Source of the DNA: Verrucomicrobiota bacterium
GTDB taxonomy: Bacteria; Verrucomicrobiota; Verrucomicrobiia; Chthoniobacterales; Terrimicrobiaceae
Direction of reading: 5' to 3'
DNA length: 64,000 bases
Assembly (NCBI GenBank): GCA_026398275.1
Contig: JAPLTF010000014.1
Coordinates: 1 to 64,000, forward strand
Shown here: positions 28,222 through 37,085 of the stretch, piece after piece
Position numbering within the stretch: the stretch's first letter is position 1
Layout of the letters: each line of letters starts with the position of its first letter
The notes under the pieces: model-generated
Told to the model about the DNA's origin: nothing
Database searches by the model: none
Seen by the model: the letters and a program-made list of their open reading frames with translations, nothing else
Program-made: the position numbers and the translations under genes

Positions 28222-31200
28222 ATGGACGGTGATCTCCCAAGCAGCGGCTTTCCATTTCCCCTGATCTCCGGGGCGACTTTTTGGCGGCCCAACTGGGTCA
28301 GGATGTCTGCATGGACCGAGCATGTCCCCTTTGCCTTCTGGGTGACCGAGGCCCTGCGGCCGGGTGTGTTCGTCGAGCTCGGCACCCACGCCGGAACATC
28401 CTACTGCGCGTTCTGCCAGGCGGTGGACACGCTGAACTCGGAAAGCAGATGCTTCGCCATCGACACCTGGGAGGGGGACGCCCATGCGGGCTTCTACGGG
28501 GAAGAGGTGTTTGACGCGCTCTCGCGTCACAACGAAATCAACTACCTGCATTTTTCCACCCTGGTCCGCGCGAAATTCGACGATGCGGTCTCCCGTTTTG
28601 CGGATGCTTCCATCGATCTCCTGCACATCGACGGGTATCATGGCTATGATGTTGCGCGGCACGATTGGGAGACGTGGGCACCGAAGCTCTCGTCCCGGGC
28701 GGTTGTTCTGTTTCACGATACGAACGCCCGCAATGACGGTTTCGGAATCCACCGCCTGTGGTCGGAGTTGACCCCGGACCATCCTCACTTCGAGTTTTAC
28801 CACGGCAGCGGCCTTGGGGTGCTTGGAGTCGGGCCGGATGTGCCGGAGAGCGTCCTCGCCCTCTTCAGAGCCTCGGGCGATGCCGCACAGAGCACTTTGA
28901 TCCGGGGGGTTTATGCCCGCCTTGGAGGTGAGATCAGACGGGGGTGGATGGACGGCAATCACATTCGGGAAATGGACACCCTGTTCGCAGAGCAGGCGGG
29001 GCATATCGACCGGCAGAAGGAATTGATCGATGTGCTGACCATCGACCTCCGGGCCAGGGAGAGCCGCGTGGCGGCGCTGGAAAAATCCCTGTCGCGGGAG
29101 CGCTCGGAGTTTTTTATCCTGCGTTCGCAGCTGGATCAGCGAACCGCCCGATTGTCCGGCCAATCCGATGCCCTGCGCGCCCAGCTGTCCGCGGAATCCG
29201 GCGCATTGCGCACGCAGTTGGAAAATCTGAGCGCGCTCCAGTCGATGCCGCACGGGCGATGGGAGCATTTTCTCAAGAAATGGGGAACGAGCCTTCGGAA
29301 GCGCCGGCAGGAGGTTCGGGATTCGATGTTCAGAGCCATGGTTGCCGCGGGGTTAACCAGACGCCACAGGAAATTTCAACGCCAGCGGAAACTCATCAAA
29401 CAATCGGGGTTGTTCGACAAGGGATTTTACAGGCACGAATACAAGCCGCTGCTCTCACGGGCGGCCGATCCGGTGCTGCACTACCTGCGTTGCGGGGCGG
29501 CGATGAACTGCAATCCGAGCCCGGAGTTTGACACGCAATGGTATCTGGGCAGGCATCCCGAAGTGGGCGCAGCCATGCAGAATCCGCTCGTCCACTTCAT
29601 CGAGCACGGGGCCGATGAGGGGATGGAGGACGAAGGAAATCCCAAGGATCCCTGGGCGCTGGCCGGGAACAAAATCCGCGTGGCATTTTTGACGGGCGAG
29701 CCGGATACTCCGGGCTCGGTCTACCGCGTGGAAATGCCTGCGGAGGCCCTCAATTCCAGGGATTACCATGTCCTGATCGTCCGGGGCGACCAGGTCGGCG
29801 CGCATCGCGACGCGCTCAGCTGCGCGCAGGTTTTGGTGATCTGGCGAATGCCTTGGAGCGGGGAGCTGGAAGAGCTGCTGCGCCGGAGCCGGGATGCCGG
29901 ACAGAAGATCATCTTCGATGCCGACGACTACCTCTTCGAGCCGGAGATCGCCAAGGTGCGGATCATCGACGGCATTCGAACCCAGGGCCTTGCCGAGGAC
30001 GCGGTCGCTGACCTGTTTGGCGGGTTTCAAAAGACCCTGCAGGCGGCCGATTTTTGCACGGCCCCCACCGGGACTCTCGCCGCCCGGATGCAGGCGTTCC
30101 GCAAGCCCGCCCACGTGATTCCCAACGGCTTCGACCGGAAAACCTACAAGACAAGCCGGCTGGCGCTCGCCGAATGCAGATCGCGACAAAGCGACGGAAA
30201 AATCCGGATCGGATACGCCGGCGGCACGAGGACCCACCAAAAGGATTTCCTGCGGGCCTCGGCGGCGGTCGCACGGATTCTTCGCAAGCACCCGAACTCG
30301 CTGCTCGTCCTGTTCTTTCAAAATTCCCAGCCCGCAGTGCGACGCTGTTTGGAGATTGCGGAATACCCGGAGTTTGCGGGGCTGGAGTCCCGGATCGAAT
30401 GGCGGCAAAGCGTTCCGTTCCGTCAGTTGCCGGAGGAACTCGCCCGCTTCGACATCAACCTCGCACCGTTGGAAACCGGGAATATTTACTGCGAGGCGAA
30501 GAGCGAGCTGAAGTATTTCGAGGCGGCGCTGGTCGAGGTGCCCACGATCGCCTCCCCGACGCTGCCCTATGAGGAGGCCATCCGGCACGGGGAGACGGGA
30601 TTTCTTGCGCGAACCGAAGATGACTGGTTCGAGTGTCTCGACGTGCTCGTCACCCGGAACGATGTCCGCGAGCGGGTGGGAAAAAATGCCTTCCTGGATA
30701 TCTTGTGGAAATTCGGGCCGGAACGCCGGGCCAGGCAGATGGGTGGCCTCATCCGGCAGCTTTTGGGGGGGGAACCGGCCGCCGCCGGATTCTTCGGGGC
30801 GGAGATTTCCCGCTCCCGTTCCGCGAGGCCTTCGCTTCCCGTGATTCCCGGGCTTGAGGTGATATTTGCGGACGGGGACCGGTCGGCGTCCGAAGCGGAC
30901 ATCATTGTTCCGCTCTTCAATTACGAGCAATACATTGAGGAGACGCTCGATTCGATCGGGGCGCAGTCCCTGGAGGCCAAAGGCCTGATCGTGATTGACG
31001 ACTGCTCCCCGGACAGCTCGCGCGCGCTGGCTCAGCAATGGATCGGGCGGAACAGGCACGCCTTCCGGCATGTCGCCCTGCTCAAAACCAAGGCCAACGC
31101 CGGACTGGCGCTGGCGCGGAACGCCGGGTTTTCATTTTCCGATGCACCTTTTGTGATGCCGGTGGATTCGGACAACCTCCTCCAACCCGACTGCCTCTCA

Positions 31201-31602
31201 AGATGTCTGGAGGCGCTGGCCCACAGCGAGGCGGCGGCGGCCTACCCGTCCATTCACGAATTCGGGGAGCACGAGGGCGTGCGAAGCTGCGGGGAATGGC
31301 ATCCCAGCCGGTTTGTCGCAGGCAACTTTATCGACGCCATGGCTTTGATCAGGCGCTCCGCCTGGGCCGCCGTGGGAGGGTATGAGCCGATGCTCGGCTG
31401 GGAAGATTACGACCTCTGGGCGAAATTCGTTGAGAATGAGTTTTGGGGGATCTGGGTGAGAGATGCGAGCGCGCTCTACCGAACCCATGGCGAATCCATG
31501 TCCCGCACAATGACCGATCCGGAGCTTAAGGAAAAGCTTGTCGCGGCCATGCGGTCGAAACATCCGTGGATTCAGAATCCGTTCGGATCAAGCGTCTGTT
31601 GA
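28222..31602 (+). CDS. Methyltransferase / GT4-like / GT2 trifunctional fusion
   Basis: A 1126-aa protein. Residues about 45-215 are a class I methyltransferase of the Methyltransf_24/cephalosporin-hydroxylase-like type: FVELGTHAGTSYCAF (SAM loop, near 50) and LLHIDGYHGYDVARHDW (near 133). Residues 267-340 are a coiled coil. Residues about 393-473 hold two copies of a motif of the form SGLFDxxFY...DPxLHYLxxGA often found in large glycosyltransferases. Residues about 483-853 are a glycosyltransferase with FDADDYLFEP (565) and INLAPLETGNIYCEAKSELK. Residues about 880-1123 are a GT2 domain with DDCSPDSS and a DSDN metal motif. It probably methylates and extends the same surface glycan as the preceding fusion. 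Confidence 0.85.
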   Translation: MDGDLPSSGFPFPLISGATFWRPNWVRMSAWTEHVPFAFWVTEALRPGVFVELGTHAGTSYCAFCQAVDTLNSESRCFAIDTWEGDAHAGFYGEEVFDALSRHNEINYLHFSTLVRAKFDDAVSRFADASIDLLHIDGYHGYDVARHDWETWAPKLSSRAVVLFHDTNARNDGFGIHRLWSELTPDHPHFEFYHGSGLGVLGVGPDVPESVLALFRASGDAAQSTLIRGVYARLGGEIRRGWMDGNHIREMDTLFAEQAGHIDRQKELIDVLTIDLRARESRVAALEKSLSRERSEFFILRSQLDQRTARLSGQSDALRAQLSAESGALRTQLENLSALQSMPHGRWEHFLKKWGTSLRKRRQEVRDSMFRAMVAAGLTRRHRKFQRQRKLIKQSGLFDKGFYRHEYKPLLSRAADPVLHYLRCGAAMNCNPSPEFDTQWYLGRHPEVGAAMQNPLVHFIEHGADEGMEDEGNPKDPWALAGNKIRVAFLTGEPDTPGSVYRVEMPAEALNSRDYHVLIVRGDQVGAHRDALSCAQVLVIWRMPWSGELEELLRRSRDAGQKIIFDADDYLFEPEIAKVRIIDGIRTQGLAEDAVADLFGGFQKTLQAADFCTAPTGTLAARMQAFRKPAHVIPNGFDRKTYKTSRLALAECRSRQSDGKIRIGYAGGTRTHQKDFLRASAAVARILRKHPNSLLVLFFQNSQPAVRRCLEIAEYPEFAGLESRIEWRQSVPFRQLPEELARFDINLAPLETGNIYCEAKSELKYFEAALVEVPTIASPTLPYEEAIRHGETGFLARTEDDWFECLDVLVTRNDVRERVGKNAFLDILWKFGPERRARQMGGLIRQLLGGEPAAAGFFGAEISRSRSARPSLPVIPGLEVIFADGDRSASEADIIVPLFNYEQYIEETLDSIGAQSLEAKGLIVIDDCSPDSSRALAQQWIGRNRHAFRHVALLKTKANAGLALARNAGFSFSDAPFVMPVDSDNLLQPDCLSRCLEALAHSEAAAAYPSIHEFGEHEGVRSCGEWHPSRFVAGNFIDAMALIRRSAWAAVGGYEPMLGWEDYDLWAKFVENEFWGIWVRDASALYRTHGESMSRTMTDPELKEKLVAAMRSKHPWIQNPFGSSVC

Positions 31603-31619
31603 GGGGGCCCGACCATCGG

Positions 31620-33065
31620 ATGAGCAATCACGACATCAACCCCGGGCCCGGGCGGAAAATCCCCTCTTGGATTTTCAGCGTGCCGCCGCTGTTTGTCTTC
31701 CTGCTCTGGTGGGCGGCTCTGTTCCCGGGAATGATGAACGCCGATTCCATTTACATGTGGGGGGAGGTCGTGTCGGGTTCCTTCGATGAAATGCACACGG
31801 CGTTCGTCCCCATTCTCTATTCGGTCCTGGCGAAAGTCTGGGGAACCCCGGCGGTGGTCGGCCTGGCTCAAATCCTGTTCCTCGTCCTCGTTCTCAACTA
31901 TCTCTTCCGGGTGTTGAAATCGATGGGGGCACCGGACGGGGCGCTCGCTCTGATCTCCCTCTATTTTTGTGTTTCGCCGATGATCGGCGCGACCCTTGTG
32001 ACATTGGAAAAGGACATCCCGTTCGGCGTTCTGATGCTTCTGCTTTCCGCGTATGGGATCCGCATCGTCGAATCCGGCGGCAGGTGGCTCGGATCCACCC
32101 GGAACCTGGCGTGCCTGTCTGCTTCGCTGGCTCTCCTGTCACTCTGCCGGCACGAGGGAATTATTCCGGCCGTGGCATTTGTCATCGCCCTGCTGGTGTT
32201 TTACTTCCCGGAATGGAGGCGCATCACGGCCGTCCTGGCGTCTGGCGCGCTGTGCGCGCTCATCGTCCGCGGCCCCATCTATGAGTGCTATCATGTGAAC
32301 CGGGATATTTATCGCCAGGTTGCCATCAAGGAGTGGTGTGATCTGGCGGTAGCTCGCGCCAATGGCGGCACGTTTTCCGACGCTGAAAGGGCCGTTTTCA
32401 GCAGCATGATGCCGGAAGAGGCCAATAAGCCGGCATTCGATAACTACAGGCCTTTTGCCAGCATGATGTCGGCCAAAGTAAATCTTCCAGAGCTGTATGA
32501 GGGACATCGGGAAATTCATTCCATTTGGAGGCGGTCCTTGAGAAACAACTGGCCGGTCCTGTTGGGGAATCTCCCGAAGTCCGGGTCGCTTGTCTGGCAG
32601 ATCTTTGAACCGCCGGGCTGCTGGACCTACACCGTGCACCTGGTCCCCGTGCCGCAGGGCATCGATGACAGCAGCCTGGGGCTCCATCTGGCCCACCCTC
32701 TTCCGCTGGTCGAAGGAATCCTCAGGCGGCTCCTGGAAATCACCGACGCACGGTTTTGGAAGTCCGTGCTCTACCGGCCGGCGCTGTATTTATACGCGTC
32801 TGTTTTTTCCGTTTTGACCGCCTGCATTCTTGAGAGAAAGCCCGCGCTATCATTGCTGGTGCTTCCCCTGCTGGCGCATGCCATGTTCCTGTTCCTATAC
32901 ATCTCCGACCAGCATTCCCGGTATCTGTTTTATGCATTTCTCATGGCCCCGGGCCTGGTGGCTTATTCCCTGATAAAAGTCCGGTCCCCCGGTGCCGGGA
33001 CTCCGGCGCTCACGGGTGCCGGGCGCTTTTGTCGATCCGCTTCCGGATGGAACGGATCAAGTTGA
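31620..33065 (+). CDS. Polytopic membrane protein, DUF6020-like
   Basis: A 481-aa protein with about ten membrane segments. Its first extracytoplasmic loop reads LFPGMMNADSIYMW followed shortly by EMHTAF, a pattern like that of DUF6020 and related GT-C-type membrane glycosyltransferases (PG...DS...HP). I infer a role in glycan assembly from this and from its place 17 bases after the GT fusion gene. The sugar and acceptor are unknown. Its last 56 bases overlap the convergent gene on the minus strand. Confidence 0.7.
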   Translation: MSNHDINPGPGRKIPSWIFSVPPLFVFLLWWAALFPGMMNADSIYMWGEVVSGSFDEMHTAFVPILYSVLAKVWGTPAVVGLAQILFLVLVLNYLFRVLKSMGAPDGALALISLYFCVSPMIGATLVTLEKDIPFGVLMLLLSAYGIRIVESGGRWLGSTRNLACLSASLALLSLCRHEGIIPAVAFVIALLVFYFPEWRRITAVLASGALCALIVRGPIYECYHVNRDIYRQVAIKEWCDLAVARANGGTFSDAERAVFSSMMPEEANKPAFDNYRPFASMMSAKVNLPELYEGHREIHSIWRRSLRNNWPVLLGNLPKSGSLVWQIFEPPGCWTYTVHLVPVPQGIDDSSLGLHLAHPLPLVEGILRRLLEITDARFWKSVLYRPALYLYASVFSVLTACILERKPALSLLVLPLLAHAMFLFLYISDQHSRYLFYAFLMAPGLVAYSLIKVRSPGAGTPALTGAGRFCRSASGWNGSS

Positions 33066-33948
33066 AAACCGGCACGGCCGGCTTGTAGAGCATGAGCTGC
33101 AGCAAGTAGCGCCAGCGCTTCATCGACTGCATGGCGAGGTCATGTGCCTCCAGCGCGCCGGGGGATGTTCCGGCGTTTTTTTTCATCCCTCTTAAAAATA
33201 GAAACAGGGCGCGGTCTCTCCGCCACCACGATCCCCCCACCGGTATGAGCGCGCACGTCGTCTGGATGTAGCGGCCGACCGGCGAAGAGCGGTATTTCCG
33301 ACAGACCGCCTGGTAGCTCTCCAGAAACGAGGCGTCATATTTTCCGGTGCTCTTGTGAAGAAGGTGGAAATCAACCACCCAGGCGGTCAATCCGCGGGAT
33401 TGTGCGGCCTGGCAAAGCTCGGTTCCATAGAAGTGAAAGCCATGGAGACCGGGGGAGAGGCGCAGGCTCGCGGACCGCTTGATCAGAATAAAGTTCTCAT
33501 CGAGGGACTGGACCCGTGCCGGAAATTTCCCCGATTTTCGCTCGTCCCCGCCGGCATGCGTGATCCTTACCGCAAAGTGGCCGGGCCTGATCCCTCCGGC
33601 GTTTCCCAGCAACCCCCAGTCCGCGTCCCGCGCGTCCATTTCCCGAATGATGCGTTCGAGTTTGTCGATCCGATCGAAGTTGAGCAGGACATCCTGGTGG
33701 CAAAAAATGAGGTATTCACCACGGGCCGAATCGAGAAACGCATTGCAGCCCGCAAAGGCGTCGAGCTGGTTGGATCTGCTGTTGTCGCAGTAGAGATATT
33801 CGCAGAGGCCGGGGCGAAATCCCGCCCGGAGAAAGGATTCGACCATTTCCCCATATTCCGACGGATTGGAGACGAGCGTGCAGATCGAATACCGGCAGCC
33901 TGCTGCGGCAGCATCGCCGACGGGCCTGGCAATAGCGGGAAAGCTCAT
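33010..33948 (-). CDS. Glycosyltransferase-like protein (GT2 / GT-A fold)
   Basis: A 312-aa protein. Residues 18-200 resemble a GT-A glycosyltransferase: YSICTLVSNPSEY, then YLYCDNSRSNQ and GEYLIFCHQDVLL, where the HQDV stretch sits in the usual DxD position. Such short GT2-like proteins often glycosylate LPS core or O-antigen. The C-terminus is basic (IRSIRKRIDKSARH) and may touch the membrane. It is last in a three-gene minus-strand run (lpxB, GT4, this gene), overlapping the GT4 gene by 4 bases. Confidence 0.75.
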   Translation of the reverse strand: MSFPAIARPVGDAAAAGCRYSICTLVSNPSEYGEMVESFLRAGFRPGLCEYLYCDNSRSNQLDAFAGCNAFLDSARGEYLIFCHQDVLLNFDRIDKLERIIREMDARDADWGLLGNAGGIRPGHFAVRITHAGGDERKSGKFPARVQSLDENFILIKRSASLRLSPGLHGFHFYGTELCQAAQSRGLTAWVVDFHLLHKSTGKYDASFLESYQAVCRKYRSSPVGRYIQTTCALIPVGGSWWRRDRALFLFLRGMKKNAGTSPGALEAHDLAMQSMKRWRYLLQLMLYKPAVPVFNLIRSIRKRIDKSARHP

Positions 33949-35105
33949 GGTCCTGCGTCCGGTGACACCGCCCTGTTCTTGCGGGAAACGACTTCCTGAT
34001 AAAGTGCGAGGAACCTGCCGGTTTGGTGGTTCAAGGAATGCTGCCCGGCCAGCCTGCGCGCGGACGCTCCCATCTTCGAGCGCAGGGCCGGATCGAGCAG
34101 CACCCGCATCTTTTCGGCGAGCGCCGCAACGTCGGCGGGATCGGCGAGAAGGAACCCCTCCTCCCCGTCAGTCATCAGCTCCGAGACACCGTTGAAGCGC
34201 GTTGTGATGAGCGGAAGCCCGCAGGCCAGCGCCTCAATGGCCACAAGGCTGCAGGGATCATACCACGTGGGATGCACGCAGACATCGGCCGCCGCGTAGC
34301 AGGGGCGGATATCGCCGAGAGCTTCCAGGAATGTGACGCGGTCCGAAATGCCCAGCTTCCGCGCCAGCTCCACAAATGGCCCGGGCCGCTTTCCGCCCGC
34401 AATCACAAGGCGGGCCGGGGCACCCCCGGCGGCCAGCACGGCAAGCGCCCGGATCGCCGACTCCGCGTTCTTGAGCCGGAGGTTGTGCGCGACAAGGAGG
34501 AAGACCGTTTCGTCGCCGGAGGCACCGGTCATCCTGCGCGAGGCCTCCCGAATTGCGGCGCAATGCTGCGGCGAAAACCGCTCCTCATCCACGCCGTTGT
34601 GGATCAGGCGCAGGCGCTCCCGCGGGATGCCGTGCAGCGCGTGAAAATGCTCCAGCACCATCTGCGACACCGCCACCACGAGGGCCGCCGGATCGGCGAG
34701 CTCGCGCCGCTCGATCTCCGCCTGCTCGCGATACCGCCGCTCGCGCCAGAACCGGATCTGCCTCCAGCGCGGGATCCGCATGAGATTGTGTTCCCGGAAC
34801 GCCCTGGTCGAGCCGCCGTGCGGGTGATAAAGATCGGCATACCAACCGCATCCCATGTCATGGATCACATCGAGCCGCAGGGAGCGCAATACCTGCTCAA
34901 ACCTTGCGGCCCGCAGCACGGGAGACGTGACATATTCCACCGGATGCAATACCGGCACCCTTCCGGTGGCCGACGAGGCAAAATCGCACGCGATGACATG
35001 CACCTCGTGGCCAAGCTCCTCCAGTCGCTCCGCAAACTGCCATGTCCAGTTCTCCAGCCCGCCCCTCTGCGGATCAAAATGCTCCAGCACCAGGCCGATT
35101 TTCAT
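33945..35105 (-). CDS. GT4 glycosyltransferase (WaaG-like)
   Basis: A 386-aa GT-B glycosyltransferase. The N-terminal glycine-rich start is FDPQRGGLENW; VVAVSQMVLEHF and LRLIHNGVDEERF mark the domain junction; the donor-binding half ends in SLVAIEALACGLPLITT. It resembles WaaG/RfaG LPS-core glucosyltransferases in this order of motifs, and it lies between lpxB and a GT2 gene with 4-base overlaps on both sides, which supports an LPS-core role. The exact sugar cannot be told from sequence. Confidence 0.85.
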   Translation of the reverse strand: MKIGLVLEHFDPQRGGLENWTWQFAERLEELGHEVHVIACDFASSATGRVPVLHPVEYVTSPVLRAARFEQVLRSLRLDVIHDMGCGWYADLYHPHGGSTRAFREHNLMRIPRWRQIRFWRERRYREQAEIERRELADPAALVVAVSQMVLEHFHALHGIPRERLRLIHNGVDEERFSPQHCAAIREASRRMTGASGDETVFLLVAHNLRLKNAESAIRALAVLAAGGAPARLVIAGGKRPGPFVELARKLGISDRVTFLEALGDIRPCYAAADVCVHPTWYDPCSLVAIEALACGLPLITTRFNGVSELMTDGEEGFLLADPADVAALAEKMRVLLDPALRSKMGASARRLAGQHSLNHQTGRFLALYQEVVSRKNRAVSPDAGP

Positions 35106-36283
35106 GGGCGGGCGGGCGGTTCGCCGAGCATCTCCTCGAGGATTTCCACGGTCCGCCCGGTGGCGCGGAACGGCAGATTTTCTCCAAGGTGGGCGCGGAT
35201 TTCCTTGTAGCCCTCCTCCATCAACCGCCGGTCCTCCTTATTTTCGAGCAACCTTTTCACCCCGGCGGCAATGGCATCCGGGCGGCAGTTCAGTCCCAGA
35301 AGTTCGGGCACGAGCGGGCGCTGGAGGATGATGTTCGGCATGGCGATGAACGGGATCTTCTTCCACATCCAGAGGAGCAGCCATTCGATCCGGCTCACCC
35401 AGCCAAGGTCATAAACGGTCACCTGCGGAGCGCCGGCGACGGCGGCCTCCAGCGTCGCCGAGCCGGTTTTGACCACGGCAACATCGCACGCCAGCAGAGC
35501 GTCGGTCGCGCGGTCGACGACGACCTGGATGGAAGGCGGGAAGTGGGCCCGGGCCATCCGCACCAGCGGAGCGGGCACCGGCACGAGGAATTTGATCGAG
35601 GGATCGCGTGACAGGACCCTTGCCGCAGCCGCAAGGCGCGGGCCGAGGACCCGGATTTCCGAAGGCCGCGATCCCGGAAGAAGCGCGACCAATTTCTCTC
35701 CCGCCTCCACGCCGAACTCCCTCCTCAGGAGCTCGCGGCTGCGCGATCCCCGGACAGATTCCAGAAGCGGGTGACCCACCCAGTCCGCACGGCAGCCCGC
35801 ATCCGATAACCGTTTTGCCGACCACTCAAATGGCGTTGCCACCCGGGTGACGAGGGGCGCGAATTGAAGCCCGGCTTTCCCGGTTCTCTGCCAGGACCTC
35901 GGGGGGAAAAAGTAGAGGGTGGGCACGCCTGCCTTCCGGAAAAATGTCAGCTTTCTGCAATTGAATCCGCCCCAGTCGCAGAGCACTGCCGCATCGATCG
36001 GGTGGGCGTGCAAAAACCGGTGCAGCTTGAACGACAGCCATCGCGCCCGCAGGTAGATGAGCAGGACCGAGATCAGGCCGATGGCGCTGCAGTTTGTCGT
36101 GTCGGCAATCCACGTGCCGCCGGAGCGCTTCACGACCCCGCCCAATCGCCTGCCCCCGAGCGCATGGAGGACGATGTCCGGGTGCCGCTCCGCCAGACGT
36201 TCGGCGAGTTGCGCGGTGCAGGCATCCCCGGACAGATCGCCGGCGATAAACAGGACTGAGCGGCGGTGGTTGGAACCGGGCAT
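35102..36283 (-). CDS. lpxB: Lipid-A-disaccharide synthase
   Basis: Condenses UDP-2,3-diacylglucosamine with lipid X to form the lipid A disaccharide at the inner membrane. The 393-aa protein has GDLSGD near residue 16 (usual AGExSGD), VGHPLLESV, ALLPGSRPSEIRVL and TGSATLEAAVAG, all LpxB (GT19) landmarks. The usual SPSVWAWR segment is replaced by FPPRSWQRTG, so it is a divergent member. First gene of a minus-strand run with a GT4 and a GT2 gene. Confidence 0.85.
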   Translation of the reverse strand: MPGSNHRRSVLFIAGDLSGDACTAQLAERLAERHPDIVLHALGGRRLGGVVKRSGGTWIADTTNCSAIGLISVLLIYLRARWLSFKLHRFLHAHPIDAAVLCDWGGFNCRKLTFFRKAGVPTLYFFPPRSWQRTGKAGLQFAPLVTRVATPFEWSAKRLSDAGCRADWVGHPLLESVRGSRSRELLRREFGVEAGEKLVALLPGSRPSEIRVLGPRLAAAARVLSRDPSIKFLVPVPAPLVRMARAHFPPSIQVVVDRATDALLACDVAVVKTGSATLEAAVAGAPQVTVYDLGWVSRIEWLLLWMWKKIPFIAMPNIILQRPLVPELLGLNCRPDAIAAGVKRLLENKEDRRLMEEGYKEIRAHLGENLPFRATGRTVEILEEMLGEPPARP

Positions 36284-36297
36284 GGCGGAACAATGGA

Positions 36298-36368
36298 TTT
36301 ACCCCGAAAACGGCGATTCTTGTAGAGGAATTCTGAAAGAATTTCTCAATCCCCGTTTTCGGGTTTAC
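36298..36368. repeat. Palindromic dispersed repeat, copy 2
   Basis: Lies upstream of lpxB. The perfect arms CCCGAAAACGG (36303-36313) and CCGTTTTCGGG (36353-36363) flank a 39-base centre. Compared with the reverse complement of 20675-20744, it shares the arms and the inner TTCTTGTAG-A/C-GGAA stretch, so the two are copies of one element. It lies in the lpxB leader and might fold in that transcript. Confidence 0.7.
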
Positions 36369-36436
36369 AGAACCGCTTCACCAACGGCAAAGAAATATGG
36401 CGGGGAGCCACGCCGGAAATCTCACGGTCGCGTTGT

Positions 36437-36510
36437 AGGGGTGCTCTCTGAGCGCCCATCCGCGCTTGCCTGCCGGGCGATCCGGGGTCACGGACCCCGG
36501 CTACAGCCTT
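36437..36510. repeat. Intergenic hairpin segment
   Basis: Between the PAP2-like gene and lpxB. It starts with TTGTAGGGGTGCTCTCTGAG and contains a perfect 8-base stem, CCGGGGTC (36482-36489) and GACCCCGG (36493-36500), with a 3-base loop, then CTACAGC. No T-run follows on either strand, so it is not a typical intrinsic terminator. The GTAGGGG and CTAC ends suggest a degenerate dispersed repeat. Confidence 0.4.
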
Positions 36511-36546
36511 GCGGCCTCCCAAACCGGAGTGTGTGAGATATGCGAA

Positions 36547-36987
36547 CTAATTCGGCTCCGGGTTGCCGCGTCCCCCGGAACTCCGGTGGCACAGAAGGGT
36601 CACCGGGATGGCGAGGGCAACCGCGCCCAGAAGATCCAGCCACGAATGGTAGCCGAGAAACACGATGAGCCACCCGTAGAGCGCAGCGGCTGGAACGGTA
36701 AGCAGTGCCGACCGGCGATCGAGCAGAAAAAAGGAAGTCGCCAGCGTGAGAAAAAATGTCATGTGGCCGCTCGGAAACCCCCGGTGCTCCGCCCACAGCG
36801 GCATCCAGTGGTTGATGTGCGCGAGAAGATACGTCACCAGAAGCGCAATTCCGGCGCGGGACATTAATGCCGTCACGCGACCCCTGTTCCCTCGAAGCAT
36901 TGCCACGCCGCAGACGAGAAAAACGCAAATCAGGGCCGGGTTTACGGCATCGGCGATCCAGTCCAATTGTTGATGACTCATGCCCAT
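36547..36987 (-). CDS. PAP2-like membrane phosphatase, incomplete active site
   Basis: A 146-aa membrane protein with four or five helices. It keeps PAP2 motif 2 (FPSGHMTFF) and a motif-3-like GYHSWLD (His-x3-Asp), but the KX6RP of motif 1 and the Ser-Arg of motif 3 are absent. PAP2 enzymes remove phosphates from lipids such as undecaprenyl pyrophosphate, phosphatidic acid or lipid A. Without motif 1, activity is uncertain. An alternative start is the ATG at 36981. It is probably a single-gene unit. Confidence 0.7.
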   Translation of the reverse strand: MGMSHQQLDWIADAVNPALICVFLVCGVAMLRGNRGRVTALMSRAGIALLVTYLLAHINHWMPLWAEHRGFPSGHMTFFLTLATSFFLLDRRSALLTVPAAALYGWLIVFLGYHSWLDLLGAVALAIPVTLLCHRSSGGRGNPEPN

Positions 36988-37085
36988 GGGATCGCGCGCC
37001 GACGCCGCCCGGGTCGCGGGAGACTTGCTTCAGGTATGGACGCCGCTGCCGGCAGCACACAAAACCGGCGCGCCAGCACGGGTTC

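Noticed and set aside
36482..36500. Perfect 8-base stem as an intrinsic terminator
   Set aside because: No T-run follows on either strand; listed only as a hairpin.
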